A stretch of DNA of 64,000 nucleotides from an uncultured Saprospiraceae bacterium (GTDB taxonomy: Bacteria > Bacteroidota > Bacteroidia > Chitinophagales > Saprospiraceae). The position numbers were made by a program, and so were the translations under genes. Positions within the stretch are counted from its first letter, which is position 1, and the number at the start of each line of letters is the position of its first letter. The DNA is taken from positions 1 through 64,000 of the forward strand of contig CALDTZ010000017.1 in assembly GCA_937924805.1 (NCBI GenBank), in the 5' to 3' direction. A model generated the notes under the pieces. It ran no database searches, was not told the origin of the DNA, and saw nothing but the letters and a program-made list of their open reading frames with translations. This document shows positions 8,207 to 18,260 of the stretch, piece by piece.

Positions 8207-10066
8207 TTATATTTCCTTGTCTTTTAAATGATTACTTACGTTTATGTCCAACGCTTTTTCAGCGAGTGGCCTTGTATAGGTATTGAAGTTTTCTATAGAA
8301 ACATTGATTTCATCTTTGGTCCCATTTTTTATCTTCTTTTCAATTTCTAATTTTAATTGATCTAAGGCCTCTATATCTTTTGGGCTTAACCAATCTTTAT
8401 TTTGAATCTTAAATTTATCGCTTGCAAGTACGATTGATTGAGCTTCCGTTTGTGCTTCAATCAAACTTCTTTTTTGCATATCATCTTCGGCATGTTTTAA
8501 CGAATCGATGAGCATCTTTCCCATTTCCTCCTCAGAAATGCCATAATTGGAGTTTACGGTTATTTCTGATACCGTATCTGACCTCAATTCTTTAGCTCGA
8601 ACCGTTAATATTCCATCTGCATCAAGTAAGAATTGGATTTCTATTTTCGGAATCCCCGCCGCCATTGGTGGTATATTCTTTAAAATAAATTCACCTAGGT
8701 GACGATTGTCTTTTACAAGATCTCGTTCTCCTTGATAGATACTTACTTTTAAGTTTTTCTGAGCATCAATCGACGTTGTATATTGTCTTCCTGACCGGTG
8801 AGGAACTTTTGTATTTCTTGGGATTATCGCATCCATCAATCCACCTACAGTTTCGATCCCTAATGACAAAGGAGTGATATCCAAAAGTAAAATGTCACTT
8901 CGATTACCAGCAAGAATATCTGCTTGAATGGCAGCTCCTTTGGCAACCACTTCATCTGGATTAATATTGTCAAAGACAGACTTTCCAAAAAATTGACTAA
9001 TCGATTCTTTTACATACGGAATACGAGTAGAGCCACCCACCATAATGATTTTGTCAATTTCTGCTGTTTGAAGATTTGCATCAATCAGTGCTTGACGGCA
9101 AGATTCAATCGTAAAATCTATTTTTGTTTTGATTAATTCAATGAAGGTTGATTTAGATAGTGTTAGATCAAATCCTTCCCATGTTCTTTGAAAAGAATCA
9201 CTTTCAGAAAGAGCTCTTTTTGCATCTTCTGCAAGTAGACGCAAGGTTTGTTTTATAACTAATGTTTTACTTGAAATTGATGGCCACTTATCTAACCAAT
9301 ATTGAACAATTGCATCATCAAAATCATCTCCACCTAATCGAGTATTTCCATTCGTGGATAATACTTCGAATACCCCAGATTGAATAGTTAAAATACTAAT
9401 ATCGAAAGTGCCACCACCTAAATCATATACAGCAATATTTTTTGCTTCATCGGTAGTTAAACCTATGCCATAAGCTAAACTAGCCGCTGTCGGTTCATTT
9501 ACAATTCTTAGTACATCGAGTCCTGCTATTTTTCCAGCATCTCGGGTACCTTGTCGTTGCACATCATTAAAATAGGCAGGCACCGTAATAACAGCTTTGG
9601 TAATCGATTGATTTAAAGCTTCTTCTGCCTGAATCTTTAGCTTATACAATATTTTACTCGCCAATTCAACAGGCGAATAAAAGCGTTCACCGATTTGAAT
9701 CTTTACAAGTTCATCTGAATCTTTTTTCGCAATGACATGATACGCAACGTGATCATTATTTTCATCATCATAGGATTTCCCCATGAGTCTTTTTGACGAA
9801 TAAATGGTTCGTTCAGGTTTTTCAATAAGAAAAGGAGTGGCAGCATTACCAACAATGACCTGGCCATCTTCTTTAAAATGGACTATCGATGGTACTAAGC
9901 CCGTTTTGTTTTCTTCATCGCTAAGTACAATCGGATCATCTCCGTCCATATAGGCGACAAGACTGTTTGTGGTGCCCAGATCTATTCCAATAATAATCTC
10001 ATTTTTATCATCTTTCAATGTTTCGACTATTTCGCCGGACTTTAGATCAATTGAAATTTTTGACAT
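8207..10066 (-). CDS. Hsp70 family chaperone, HscA/DnaK-like
   Basis: The 619-residue protein carries the complete Hsp70 ATPase signatures: IDLGTTNSL (about 28-36), [12 protein letters not shown] and [13 protein letters not shown]. The substrate-binding domain follows and includes [10 protein letters not shown] and the beta-sandwich segment beginning NTKVPH. The length is close to HscA (about 616) and shorter than typical DnaK (about 638), and there is no long acidic or glycine-rich tail. A short extra segment precedes the first strand. It probably folds or assembles client proteins together with the AAA+ protein encoded immediately downstream with zero spacing. No DnaJ, HscB, GrpE or Isc gene is adjacent, so an iron-sulfur role is only one possibility. 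The ATG at 10066 is the natural start. Confidence 0.9.
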   Translation of the reverse strand: MSKISIDLKSGEIVETLKDDKNEIIIGIDLGTTNSLVAYMDGDDPIVLSDEENKTGLVPSIVHFKEDGQVIVGNAATPFLIEKPERTIYSSKRLMGKSYDDENNDHVAYHVIAKKDSDELVKIQIGERFYSPVELASKILYKLKIQAEEALNQSITKAVITVPAYFNDVQRQGTRDAGKIAGLDVLRIVNEPTAASLAYGIGLTTDEAKNIAVYDLGGGTFDISILTIQSGVFEVLSTNGNTRLGGDDFDDAIVQYWLDKWPSISSKTLVIKQTLRLLAEDAKRALSESDSFQRTWEGFDLTLSKSTFIELIKTKIDFTIESCRQALIDANLQTAEIDKIIMVGGSTRIPYVKESISQFFGKSVFDNINPDEVVAKGAAIQADILAGNRSDILLLDITPLSLGIETVGGLMDAIIPRNTKVPHRSGRQYTTSIDAQKNLKVSIYQGERDLVKDNRHLGEFILKNIPPMAAGIPKIEIQFLLDADGILTVRAKELRSDTVSEITVNSNYGISEEEMGKMLIDSLKHAEDDMQKRSLIEAQTEAQSIVLASDKFKIQNKDWLSPKDIEALDQLKLEIEKKIKNGTKDEINVSIENFNTYTRPLAEKALDINVSNHLKDKEI

Positions 10067-10178
10067 AGTTAAATTGTAACGTTTACTTCCAAATTAGAAT
10101 TCATGATATTCACCCAAAGGTAAGTTAGCAATTTGTTTAAAAGCTTTACTTTGTAATTTAAAATCACAATTCTTACCT

Positions 10179-10952
10179 ATGCAAATCGACAAACCAACAA
10201 AATTGTTTTTCATATTGGGTGGATTCTTTATAACGAATGCACTTTTAGCTGAATTTGTTGGGGTAAAAATTTTTTCTTTAGAAGCGACTCTTGGTTTTTC
10301 GCCATTCGAATGGACACTTTTTGGTGTGGAAGATTTAGGTTTTAATTTAACTGCTGGAGTTGTTTTATGGCCTGTCATATTTGTCATGACAGATATTATA
10401 AATGAATATTATGGTAAGTCTGGGGTTAAGAAATTAACCTATTTAACGATTGGACTCATTATCTACGCTTTTTTAATGGTTAGTTTATCGATGGAATTAG
10501 CTCCAAACGAATGGTGGGATAGTATAAGTGGTCAATCACCCGATGGATCTCCACAGATTTCTAGTATGAATGCCGCTTTTAAAGCTATTTTTGGCCAAGG
10601 GTTATGGATCATTTTAGGGTCTTTGTGTGCATTTATTATAGGACAAGGTATCGATGTTTTTGTATTTCAAAAAATAAAAAAGATGACTGGAGAAACTAAG
10701 ATTTGGTTGCGAGCTACAGGCTCTACATTGGTTTCTCAATTAGTGGATAGTTTTATTGTTCTTATTATCGCTTTTTATATAGGATCGGATTGGGATATTA
10801 CACGCGTTTTGGCAATAGGTTGTGTAAATTATTTGTATAAATTTGCGATAGCGATTATGCTAACACCAATTATTTATTTTGCACATTATATCATTGATCA
10901 GTATTTAGGGATAGAAGTTGCAAATTCATTAAAAGCAAAGGCAATATTATAA
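10179..10952 (+). CDS. Queuosine precursor transporter (YhhQ/VUT family)
   Basis: The 257-residue protein is almost entirely hydrophobic, with about six or seven membrane helices. It has the family hallmarks, including the conserved acidic and aromatic segment DIINEYYGKSG and a late segment around LVDSFIVLI. YhhQ-family proteins take up preQ0/preQ1 for queuosine modification of tRNA. The gene starts at the ATG at 10179 and is followed after 5 bp by the CtlX gene, so the two probably share an mRNA; no functional link between them is known to me. Confidence 0.92.
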   Translation: MQIDKPTKLFFILGGFFITNALLAEFVGVKIFSLEATLGFSPFEWTLFGVEDLGFNLTAGVVLWPVIFVMTDIINEYYGKSGVKKLTYLTIGLIIYAFLMVSLSMELAPNEWWDSISGQSPDGSPQISSMNAAFKAIFGQGLWIILGSLCAFIIGQGIDVFVFQKIKKMTGETKIWLRATGSTLVSQLVDSFIVLIIAFYIGSDWDITRVLAIGCVNYLYKFAIAIMLTPIIYFAHYIIDQYLGIEVANSLKAKAIL

Positions 10953-10957
10953 GATTT

Positions 10958-11872
10958 ATGGCGAAGACAATTACAAATACAATCGTGATGGTGCGTCCTG
11001 CATCCTTTGGTTATAATGCAGAAACAGCAGAGAACAATGCATTTCAATCTAAAGATGGAGCAACCGAAGTTGAAAGAATTAAGAATTCAGCACTTCAAGA
11101 GTTTGACACAATGGTAGAGCAACTAAAAAGTAAAGGTATTGCCGTTATTATCCATGAAGATGATGTCTATCCTGCTAAGCCTGATGCCGTTTTTCCCAAT
11201 AATTGGTTTTCTTGCCATTCTTCTGGGACGATTGTTACTTATCCAATGTATGCAGATTCAAGAAAGTTAGAAAGAAGCACGGAGTTGATTCAAAAATTAA
11301 TGGCTGATTATAATTTCAATTATCATATTGGACTAGAAGCTTATGAAAAACAAAATTTAATTGTCGAAGGTACAGGTAGTATGATTTTGGATCGAGTAAA
11401 TAAGCTTTGCTACGCGTGCTTAAGTTTACGGACGAATGAGGAATTGATAGATATATTTTGCGAACGAATGGGCTATAAAAAAGTGGTGTTTGATGCGCTT
11501 GATAGAAATAGTTATCCAATTTATCATACCAATGTAATGATGGCTTTAGGTGTAGACTTTTGTGTCGTTTGCTTAGATACTATTCAAGATGAAAAACAAA
11601 AAGAAAAGGTACTACAACATTTAGAAAGCACACGTAAAACGGTTATTGATATTTCTTTGTCGCAAATGGAAAATTTTGCTGGAAATATGCTTCAACTTGA
11701 CGGAGCGAAAAACCCAATTTTGGTTATGTCTCAAACCGCTTACGATTCTTTGCATAAAGAACAGATAGAAATTATTGAAAAACATACCGAAATTATAGCT
11801 TTTGCAATCCCTACTATTGAGAAATATGGTGGTGGTTCTGTACGATGTATGATCGCAGAAATATTTTGTTGA
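10958..11872 (+). CDS. ctlX: Citrulline utilization hydrolase CtlX-like (arginine deiminase-fold)
   Basis: The 304-residue protein belongs to the guanidine-modifying (ADI/DDAH-like) superfamily. Visible active-site elements are Asp76 in the segment DAVFPNNW, Glu137 in VEGTGS, His190 in YHTNVMM and the nucleophile Cys297 in GGSVRCMI. The pattern matches proteins named CtlX, linked to citrulline utilisation, rather than bona fide arginine deiminase, which is about 400 residues. It is a cytoplasmic enzyme with no signal peptide. It sits 5 bp downstream of the queuosine-precursor transporter. Substrate assignment rests on family knowledge only. Confidence 0.88.
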   Translation: MAKTITNTIVMVRPASFGYNAETAENNAFQSKDGATEVERIKNSALQEFDTMVEQLKSKGIAVIIHEDDVYPAKPDAVFPNNWFSCHSSGTIVTYPMYADSRKLERSTELIQKLMADYNFNYHIGLEAYEKQNLIVEGTGSMILDRVNKLCYACLSLRTNEELIDIFCERMGYKKVVFDALDRNSYPIYHTNVMMALGVDFCVVCLDTIQDEKQKEKVLQHLESTRKTVIDISLSQMENFAGNMLQLDGAKNPILVMSQTAYDSLHKEQIEIIEKHTEIIAFAIPTIEKYGGGSVRCMIAEIFC

Positions 11873-11963
11873 TAAAATGGGGATTATTAATGGTTGACAA
11901 ATGATATATTTAAATTTTTCATATTTAATTTTATTGTAATTTCAAAAAAACAATTAAAACAGT

Positions 11964-14669
11964 ATGAAAAACTTATTTACATTTCTTTTGTTGCTTTTAG
12001 CAACTACTTTTTATGCCCAAAGCACCATAAATGGTGTCGTAACCGATGCCGAATCCGGTGATTATTTGATTGGTGCATCTGTCGTTATTGATGGCACAAC
12101 GACAGGAACAATCACAGATCTAGACGGCGAGTTCACTCTATCAGGTGTAGAGTCTGGAAATCAGTCAATTACGATTAATTATGTAGGTTATAGCCCAATG
12201 TCTATGGCAATGACCATTAATGAAGGAGAAAATGATTTAGGGGTCTTAAATCTATTTACTTCGGCAATTGGACTTAGAGAAGTTATGATTGTTGCAGATG
12301 TTGCTATCGATCGAAGAACGCCGGTTGCCGTTTCAAAAATCTCTTCTCAAGTAATTGAGGATAAATTAGGAAATCAAGAATTTCCTGAAATTATGAAAAT
12401 GACCCCTTCTATTTATGCAACAAAAACAAGTGGTGGTTTTGGTGATTCAAGGATTAATATTAGAGGATTTAAGCAAGAAGATGTTGCTTTACTTATCAAC
12501 GGGATTCCTGTTAATGGAATGGAAGACAATAAGATCTATTGGTCAAATTGGGCTGGATTAGGTGATGTAACAAGATCGATTCAAGTCCAAAGAGGACTCG
12601 GTGCGTCAAAGTTAGCTGTTGCTTCCGTTGGTGGTACTATTAATATTTTGACAAAAACAACGGACCAAGAGAAGGGTGGTAATTTCTATATGGGCATTGG
12701 TAATGACAATTATCGGAAGTATGGAATGACATTATCCACCGGTCTTACAGATAAAGGTTGGGCTTTTACCTTTAGTGGAAGTCGAACAACTGGTGATGGT
12801 TATATTGATTACAACTACATAGATGCATGGACCTATTTCTTTTCAGCTTCAAAGCAGATTAATAAAAGAAACCTCATTATGCTAACTGGTTTTGGTGCGC
12901 CACAAAGACATGGTCAAAGAAGTTTTGAACATAATATTGGCGATTTGAAAAACAAATATGGTAAAAGATGGAATGACGATTCTGGTAAATATCAAGGATC
13001 TGATTTTGGATGGAGAGAAAATTTCTATCACAAGCCACAAGTTGGATTAAGTCATATCTTCAATATGAATGAAAAAACGGATATCGTTACATCTGCCTAT
13101 GTATCTGTAGGTAGAGGTGGAGGAACCGGAGACATCGGTTCGACTAGAGAATTTTTAATTGGCAATAATAGCTACGGTCAAGAAGATTTTGATGCAATTG
13201 CTGCTTGGAATGCAGGTAATGCATCCCTTCAAGGAAAAGATCCAATTCAAGGGATAAACGTTCAATTTGAAGGACAAGACACGACTTTCAGTCAAGTAGC
13301 TTCAAAAGAAAATGGAGGTATTATTAAGCGAGCATCAATGAATGAACATCAGTGGGTTGGTGTGTTGTCAAGTGTAAAACATGATATTAGCAGCAATTTA
13401 AACTTTAGTGGTGGGGTGGATTTAAGATGGTATACAGGATCTCATTACAGAAAAGCTATCGATTTATTAGGCGCTGAATATTGGTTTGATAATGATAATA
13501 AGAATCTTCAAGGAGATCAGATCTTTGTCCCTCAATCCGATGGTACAGTGCGATCTTACACAGGGATTTTAGTGCGTCCACAAGAGAATGCAGCATCTTT
13601 ATTTGGGTCAATTCCAGATGAACACAAAATTGACTACCATAATGATGAGAATATTAACTGGTACGGAACATTTGGGCAGATTGAATATTCAAATATGGGC
13701 GGACTTAGTGCTTTTGTTTCTGGTGCCGTTAACTTAACACAAATGAGAAGAACGGATTTCTTTATCACAGGTGATCAGACAACGGATTGGACAAGCTTTA
13801 TTGGTGGTAATGTGAAGTTAGGTGCCAACTATAATATCAATAGTAGAAATAACATTTTTGCAAATGTAGGATATATATCAAGAGCCCCTTATTTTGATGT
13901 GCTTTATCCAACATTTAGTAATGATAATCCAAATGAGGATGTAAACAATGAAAGGATTACAGCATTTGAGCTAGGTTATGGATACAGAGCTGGTAACTTT
14001 CAGGCAAACTTGAATGGGTATTACACGATTTGGAAAGATAAGAATGAAGTATTTTCTGATACATACTCGATCAACGATTCTACCTCTATTTTTGGAACCT
14101 ATAATTTATTAGGTGTAGATGCAACACACACTGGTGTTGAAGTTGATTTTACGTATAATGTTACAAAATATTTTGATTTAACTGGTTTTGCTTCATTAGG
14201 AGATTGGAGATGGAAGTCAAATCCGGAAGCAGTAGTGTCAGATGATGATAATACCGTAGTCGGAATGTTTGATTTATATATTGATGATTTAAAAGTAGGA
14301 GATGCTGCTCAGACAACGTTTGGTTTAGGTGGTGCATTGGATATTGGAGCAGGTCTTTCAGTAGATGCTCAATATTTATATTCAAGCCAACTTTATGCAG
14401 CCTATGATCCACAAGCAAGAGATGATTCAGGTGATGCAGCTACTCAGCCATTTGAACTTCCAGGTTTCGGATTGACAGATTTAGGATTGACGTGGAAGTT
14501 TGGCATTGGAAGTCAAAAAGCAAGATTAAGAGCAAATATCAATAATTTATTCAATACAGAATATGTTTCTGAAGCGAATGATAGAATTGGTGAAACTGAT
14601 ATCAATAACCTACGAGGATGGGTTGGATTTGGACGAACATGGAATGTAAACATGAAAGTTTATTTCTAA
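11964..14669 (+). CDS. TonB-dependent receptor with N-terminal carboxypeptidase-regulatory-like domain
   Basis: This 901-residue outer-membrane receptor starts with a signal peptide (ending TTFYAQ, about residue 19). A CarboxypepD_reg-like beta domain follows at about 21-105 (INGVVTDAESGDYLIGASV). The plug domain lies around 120-235 and includes INIRGFKQEDVALLINGIPV and SVGGTINILTK. The remainder is a 22-strand-type barrel ending in the aromatic terminus MKVYF. It probably imports a siderophore, metal chelate or oligomeric nutrient with TonB energy. No SusD-like lipoprotein is next to it, so it is not a classical SusCD pair. A hairpin that could terminate transcription lies just downstream, before the lamin-tail gene. 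Confidence 0.93.
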   Translation: MKNLFTFLLLLLATTFYAQSTINGVVTDAESGDYLIGASVVIDGTTTGTITDLDGEFTLSGVESGNQSITINYVGYSPMSMAMTINEGENDLGVLNLFTSAIGLREVMIVADVAIDRRTPVAVSKISSQVIEDKLGNQEFPEIMKMTPSIYATKTSGGFGDSRINIRGFKQEDVALLINGIPVNGMEDNKIYWSNWAGLGDVTRSIQVQRGLGASKLAVASVGGTINILTKTTDQEKGGNFYMGIGNDNYRKYGMTLSTGLTDKGWAFTFSGSRTTGDGYIDYNYIDAWTYFFSASKQINKRNLIMLTGFGAPQRHGQRSFEHNIGDLKNKYGKRWNDDSGKYQGSDFGWRENFYHKPQVGLSHIFNMNEKTDIVTSAYVSVGRGGGTGDIGSTREFLIGNNSYGQEDFDAIAAWNAGNASLQGKDPIQGINVQFEGQDTTFSQVASKENGGIIKRASMNEHQWVGVLSSVKHDISSNLNFSGGVDLRWYTGSHYRKAIDLLGAEYWFDNDNKNLQGDQIFVPQSDGTVRSYTGILVRPQENAASLFGSIPDEHKIDYHNDENINWYGTFGQIEYSNMGGLSAFVSGAVNLTQMRRTDFFITGDQTTDWTSFIGGNVKLGANYNINSRNNIFANVGYISRAPYFDVLYPTFSNDNPNEDVNNERITAFELGYGYRAGNFQANLNGYYTIWKDKNEVFSDTYSINDSTSIFGTYNLLGVDATHTGVEVDFTYNVTKYFDLTGFASLGDWRWKSNPEAVVSDDDNTVVGMFDLYIDDLKVGDAAQTTFGLGGALDIGAGLSVDAQYLYSSQLYAAYDPQARDDSGDAATQPFELPGFGLTDLGLTWKFGIGSQKARLRANINNLFNTEYVSEANDRIGETDINNLRGWVGFGRTWNVNMKVYF

Positions 14670-14690
14670 TATTTGTTAAAAGCAAAAAGA

Positions 14691-14726
14691 ATGGTCAATT
14701 CATTAATTTGAGTTGGCCATTTTTAT
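14691..14726 (+). terminator. Probable rho-independent terminator after the TonB receptor gene
   Basis: ATGGTCAA (14691-14698) can pair with TTGGCCAT (14713-14720), giving 8 bp including one G-U pair and a 14-nt loop. A run of five T follows at 14721-14725. It sits 22 bp after the TonB receptor stop codon. Confidence 0.6.
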
Positions 14727-14761
14727 TACAGCTTTTCGTATTTTACAAAAAAAAATTAAGC

Positions 14762-16198
14762 ATGAAAAGAATTATACAAACAACACTTTATTGTTTTTGC
14801 CTACAATTGGCAATTGGCCAAGTCGTCATTAATGAAATAAGTTACAATCCACCAGAAAGTGGAACGGATTCATTGGAATATATTGAACTTCTCAATACGG
14901 GAACAGATGCCATGAATCTAGAAGGGTATTATGTTGCAAACGCAGTATCTTTTACATTTGACAACCATGAATTAGCTGCGGGGGAACACGTATTAGTAGC
15001 TGTTAATAGTGGCGCTTTACAATCTTTATTTGGTGTACTTTCTTATGAATGGGAAGGTGGATTGAAAAATGGTGGAGAACCCATTGAGCTCTATGCGCCC
15101 GATAGTAGTTTAGTTGATGTAGTTGATTATTCAAATGGAGGTACTTGGCCCAGTTCAGATGATGGAACCAATGGCGCGGGATCAACGATTGAATTATGCA
15201 ATTCATCATTGGATAATAATGATGGTCTTTTTTGGACGGCAGCAGATAATGATACAGGCGTTGCTATTGATGGGATTATGTTTTTAGGTACTCCAGGAGC
15301 GATGAATACAGTTGCTTGTGATTCTGTACCTCCAATGAATACTGTGATAACAATTGGCGAAGCTTCGGAAATTGATAGCGATGGTGCACTTGTAAGAAGT
15401 GGTGAACTCGTTACAATTAAAGGCGTAATGCACAGTAATAACTTTAGACCTGGTGGATGGCAATCTACAATTATTGATGAAAACAATGATGGAATTGGCA
15501 TTTTCTTGGGTGAAAACACAACAAATGTTGAACCTGTATTAGGTGATGAAGTAACGATAACAGGTTTTTTAAGCCAGTTTAATGGCCTTGCACAAATTGG
15601 ACCAGAAGAGTTTGTTATTGAGTCTGAAGGGAATAACCTTTTTAGCCCAACTGGCGTTTCTGCTTTAGATGAGAGCACTGAATCTCAATTAATAGAGTTG
15701 TTCGAAGTTTATTTGATTGATGAAAGCCAATGGTCAGGTTCTGGTTCAGGTTTTAATGTTGATGTTACCAATGGTATTGACACCTTTGTCATGAGAATCG
15801 ATGCAGATACAGAAATGTATGCTGATGCTTCTCCGACAGCAGGTATGATTATGAATATTGTAGGAATAGGTGGGCAGTTTGATAGTTCTTCACCTTATTT
15901 TGAAGGGTATCAATTTTTACCTCGGACTTGGGAAGATTTTTCAATTATCGAAAGTAATAATGATTTAAATAATCAGGGAGATATCGCTATTTATCCAAAT
16001 CCAGTATCTGATGTATTACAAATTGAAACCAATATAGAAGATATTCAATTTGTGAACATAATAAATATTCAAGGTCAACTTATTAACCAATTAAAAATGG
16101 ATAATGCGTTAGATATATCGTCATTACAAAATGGAATGTATACAATACAGTTCGTTAAAAGTAACGCAGTTGCTTCTTTACGATTTGTAAAAATGTAA
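14762..16198 (+). CDS. Lamin-tail domain T9SS protein
   Basis: From the ATG at 14762 the product is 478 residues with a Sec signal (ending AIGQ, about residue 19). A lamin-tail domain follows immediately at about 20-150 (VVINEISYNP, YIELLNTG, ANAVSFTFDN). A central beta-rich part around 195-380 resembles the OB-fold regions that accompany lamin tails in secreted Bacteroidota nucleases and adhesins (GELVTIKGVM, LGDEVTITGF). The C-terminus has a type A T9SS sorting domain (IYPNPVSDVL, GMYTIQFV). No nuclease catalytic domain is visible. The frame is open further upstream to 14618, but that extension would overlap the TonB receptor gene and lacks a signal peptide. Confidence 0.85.
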   Translation: MKRIIQTTLYCFCLQLAIGQVVINEISYNPPESGTDSLEYIELLNTGTDAMNLEGYYVANAVSFTFDNHELAAGEHVLVAVNSGALQSLFGVLSYEWEGGLKNGGEPIELYAPDSSLVDVVDYSNGGTWPSSDDGTNGAGSTIELCNSSLDNNDGLFWTAADNDTGVAIDGIMFLGTPGAMNTVACDSVPPMNTVITIGEASEIDSDGALVRSGELVTIKGVMHSNNFRPGGWQSTIIDENNDGIGIFLGENTTNVEPVLGDEVTITGFLSQFNGLAQIGPEEFVIESEGNNLFSPTGVSALDESTESQLIELFEVYLIDESQWSGSGSGFNVDVTNGIDTFVMRIDADTEMYADASPTAGMIMNIVGIGGQFDSSSPYFEGYQFLPRTWEDFSIIESNNDLNNQGDIAIYPNPVSDVLQIETNIEDIQFVNIINIQGQLINQLKMDNALDISSLQNGMYTIQFVKSNAVASLRFVKM

Positions 16199-16222
16199 TT
16201 GAATCCAAATTATACTAAATAT

Positions 16223-16260
16223 AAGAGTCGTTGCTTTTGCAATGGCTCTTTTTAGTTTTT
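16223..16260 (+). terminator. Strong terminator hairpin between convergent genes
   Basis: AAGAGTCGTTGC (16223-16234) pairs with GCAATGGCTCTT (16239-16250) across a TTTT loop: 12 bp with two G-U or C-A type mismatches. T-rich sequence follows to 16260. It lies between the convergent lamin-tail and phosphoribosyltransferase genes and may serve the plus strand mainly. Confidence 0.8.
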
Positions 16261-16275
16261 ATGAAAAATTGTTGG

Positions 16276-16776
16276 CTATCTAAGAAACACTTTTTTATCA
16301 TTTTTAGCTAAAACGACTTTGATGTTTTCTTGTAGTGTTGTCGCTAGGGAAAGACCAACATAATCTACTTTCACAGGGAAATTTTTATGTTTTCGATCAA
16401 CTAAAACAGCAAGCTCTATTTTTTTTGGAAGGATTTCCATCATTGGTTTAAAACAATAAAATAAAGTTCTTCCTGTATTCGCAACATCATCAACCAAGAT
16501 TAAAACCTTTTCTTTAAAGGATGGCATAGAATCAATATCTATCGTGATCGTATGGTCAATCGGATTTGCAGGGTTTATTTGTACTTGATGAAGATGTATT
16601 TTAATTGGTGAAATTTTCTTTAATTGAGTCTCTAATAACGTAGCAAAAGCCAACCCATTATTATTAACACCAATGAAAAATAATTCAATTTCATCATGAT
16701 TATTTTCATAGATTTCATAGGCTAACCTAAGAATTTTCTGATCTATTTTTTTATTGTCAAGTACCTGTAAACTCAT
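16276..16776 (-). CDS. PyrR-like phosphoribosyltransferase family protein
   Basis: The 166-residue cytoplasmic protein has the type I PRTase fold, with the PRPP-binding loop VLILVDDVANTGRTL at about 91-105. Size and motif resemble PyrR, a bifunctional uracil phosphoribosyltransferase and pyrimidine attenuator protein. In Bacteroidota such proteins are commonly annotated as generic phosphoribosyltransferases, and no pyr attenuator is visible here. pyrF lies about 20 kb away and is not linked. Upstream on its strand, TATCTTTA (16800-16807) is one base off the -7 consensus. Confidence 0.82.
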   Translation of the reverse strand: MSLQVLDNKKIDQKILRLAYEIYENNHDEIELFFIGVNNNGLAFATLLETQLKKISPIKIHLHQVQINPANPIDHTITIDIDSMPSFKEKVLILVDDVANTGRTLFYCFKPMMEILPKKIELAVLVDRKHKNFPVKVDYVGLSLATTLQENIKVVLAKNDKKVFLR

Positions 16777-16900
16777 GATTGCTGATCTGGTATGTAATCT
16801 AAAGATACACGGGATATTTATGAAAATAAAATCAATTTTGCTTTACCTTATTTCGCACTGAATATTATTATCTTTACGTAATTACCAAACAATTATCACT

Positions 16901-18253
16901 TTGGCATCAATTGTATTTTTAATCATTTCTTGTATTTCATTATATATTGCTTTTAGCAAGTTTTTCAAAATTAGGCGTAATATCTTTTTTGGAAAAGACA
17001 AAATGGATGATGAAAATTCAAATCTTCGTTGGAAGAATGTTCTTCTTGTTGCATTTGGACAGAAAAAAATGTTCAAAAGATTTATCCCTGCCGTCCTTCA
17101 TTTATTTATTTACGTTGCTTTTTTATTTACTCAAATAGAACTGCTGGAAATTTTTGTTGATGGTATTTTTGGCACTCATCGATTTTTTGCGGACAAAATT
17201 GGTTTTTTGTACCCACTCATCATAAGTACTATTGAGATTTTAAGTGTCGGAGCATTTGTAGCGACGATCGTTTTTTTATATAGAAGGAATATTTTGAAAT
17301 TGCCACGGTTTACAATGGCAGAGATGACAGGTTGGCCCAAAAAGGATGGAAATCTAATATTGCTTCTAGAACTTGTTTTGCTAGTTGGTGTTTTCACCAT
17401 GAATGGTACAGATGTTTTGCTTCAAGAAATGGATCCAAAGCATTATCCAGATTCAGGATTCCTAGCTGTTAGTAGCTGGCTAGGTCCGCTGTTGTTTGGG
17501 GGTTTTGAGCAATCAACATTGGTGTTTCTTGAGAGAGCAGGGTGGTGGTTGCATATTTTGACTGTTTTTGGCTTTTTAAATTATTTAGCCTATTCAAAGC
17601 ACCTTCACATAATTTTTGCATTTCCCAATGTTTATTATGCTCGGATTTCATCGAGAGGAGAAATGGAAAATATGCCTGAAATTATGAATGAAGTTAAATC
17701 TATGATGGGATTGATTGATGAGGTCGCACCTGATCCAAATATGGATGCAGCTTTACCCAATTTTGGAGCAAATGATATAAAAGACTTAGGTTGGAGAGAT
17801 TTGTTGGGAGCGTATACTTGTACAGAATGTGGGAGATGTAGTTCGGTATGTCCTGCAAGTCAAACCGGTAAAAAGTTATCTCCTAGAAAAATCATGATGG
17901 ATGTAAGAGACCGTGTAGAAGAAATTGCTTGTAATATCGACTCAAAGAATGAGGATTTTAAAATTGATCAATCAAAAGTGTTAAACATAGAAAACTATCA
18001 AGATGGTAAATCCTTGTTTGACCGTATTTCAAAAGAAGAAATTCATGCTTGTACTAGTTGTAATGCATGTGTTGAAGCTTGTCCTGTAATGATAAATCCG
18101 TTAGATATAATACTCGATTTACGTCGCTATGAGATTCTTACGGAATCGACAGGTCCACAAGATTGGCTTCCGATGTTTAATAGTATAGAAAACAGTGGTT
18201 CAATTTGGCAATTGCCAAACAGTAGAGCTGAATGGATTGAAGAATCAAATTAG
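16901..18253 (+). CDS. Membrane-anchored 4Fe-4S dicluster electron-transfer protein (HdrC/NarI-like fusion)
   Basis: The 450-residue protein has an N-terminal membrane part with about five helices (first at 1-20, then roughly 62-82, 103-127, 150-170, 212-240), resembling respiratory gamma subunits. A soluble part follows with two 4Fe-4S motifs: Cys307, Cys310, Cys313, Cys317, and Cys384, Cys387, Cys390, Cys394. It should pass electrons between the quinone pool and a soluble partner. The start is TTG at 16901, because an in-frame TGA lies at 16859 with no intervening ATG. A weak -7-like TATCTTTA lies at 16869-16876. The CCG-domain gene begins 7 bp downstream, so the pair forms an HdrBC/GlpC-like unit. 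The substrate is unknown. Confidence 0.88.
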   Translation: MASIVFLIISCISLYIAFSKFFKIRRNIFFGKDKMDDENSNLRWKNVLLVAFGQKKMFKRFIPAVLHLFIYVAFLFTQIELLEIFVDGIFGTHRFFADKIGFLYPLIISTIEILSVGAFVATIVFLYRRNILKLPRFTMAEMTGWPKKDGNLILLLELVLLVGVFTMNGTDVLLQEMDPKHYPDSGFLAVSSWLGPLLFGGFEQSTLVFLERAGWWLHILTVFGFLNYLAYSKHLHIIFAFPNVYYARISSRGEMENMPEIMNEVKSMMGLIDEVAPDPNMDAALPNFGANDIKDLGWRDLLGAYTCTECGRCSSVCPASQTGKKLSPRKIMMDVRDRVEEIACNIDSKNEDFKIDQSKVLNIENYQDGKSLFDRISKEEIHACTSCNACVEACPVMINPLDIILDLRRYEILTESTGPQDWLPMFNSIENSGSIWQLPNSRAEWIEESN

Positions 18254-18260
18254 TGTAATA

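Noticed and set aside
10094..10387. 97-codon minus-strand frame overlapping the queuosine-precursor transporter start
   Set aside because: Most of it is antisense to a clear membrane-transporter frame, and its translation is Lys/Pro/Asn-rich with no family resemblance.
15127..15678. 183-codon minus-strand frame opposite the lamin-tail protein gene
   Set aside because: Ser/Pro-rich shadow translation without any motif; the plus-strand gene has a signal peptide, a domain and a sorting signal spanning it.
11964..16198. Possible polysaccharide utilisation locus around the TonB receptor
   Set aside because: There is no SusD-like lipoprotein, glycoside hydrolase or sulfatase next to it; the following gene is a separate lamin-tail T9SS protein after a terminator.
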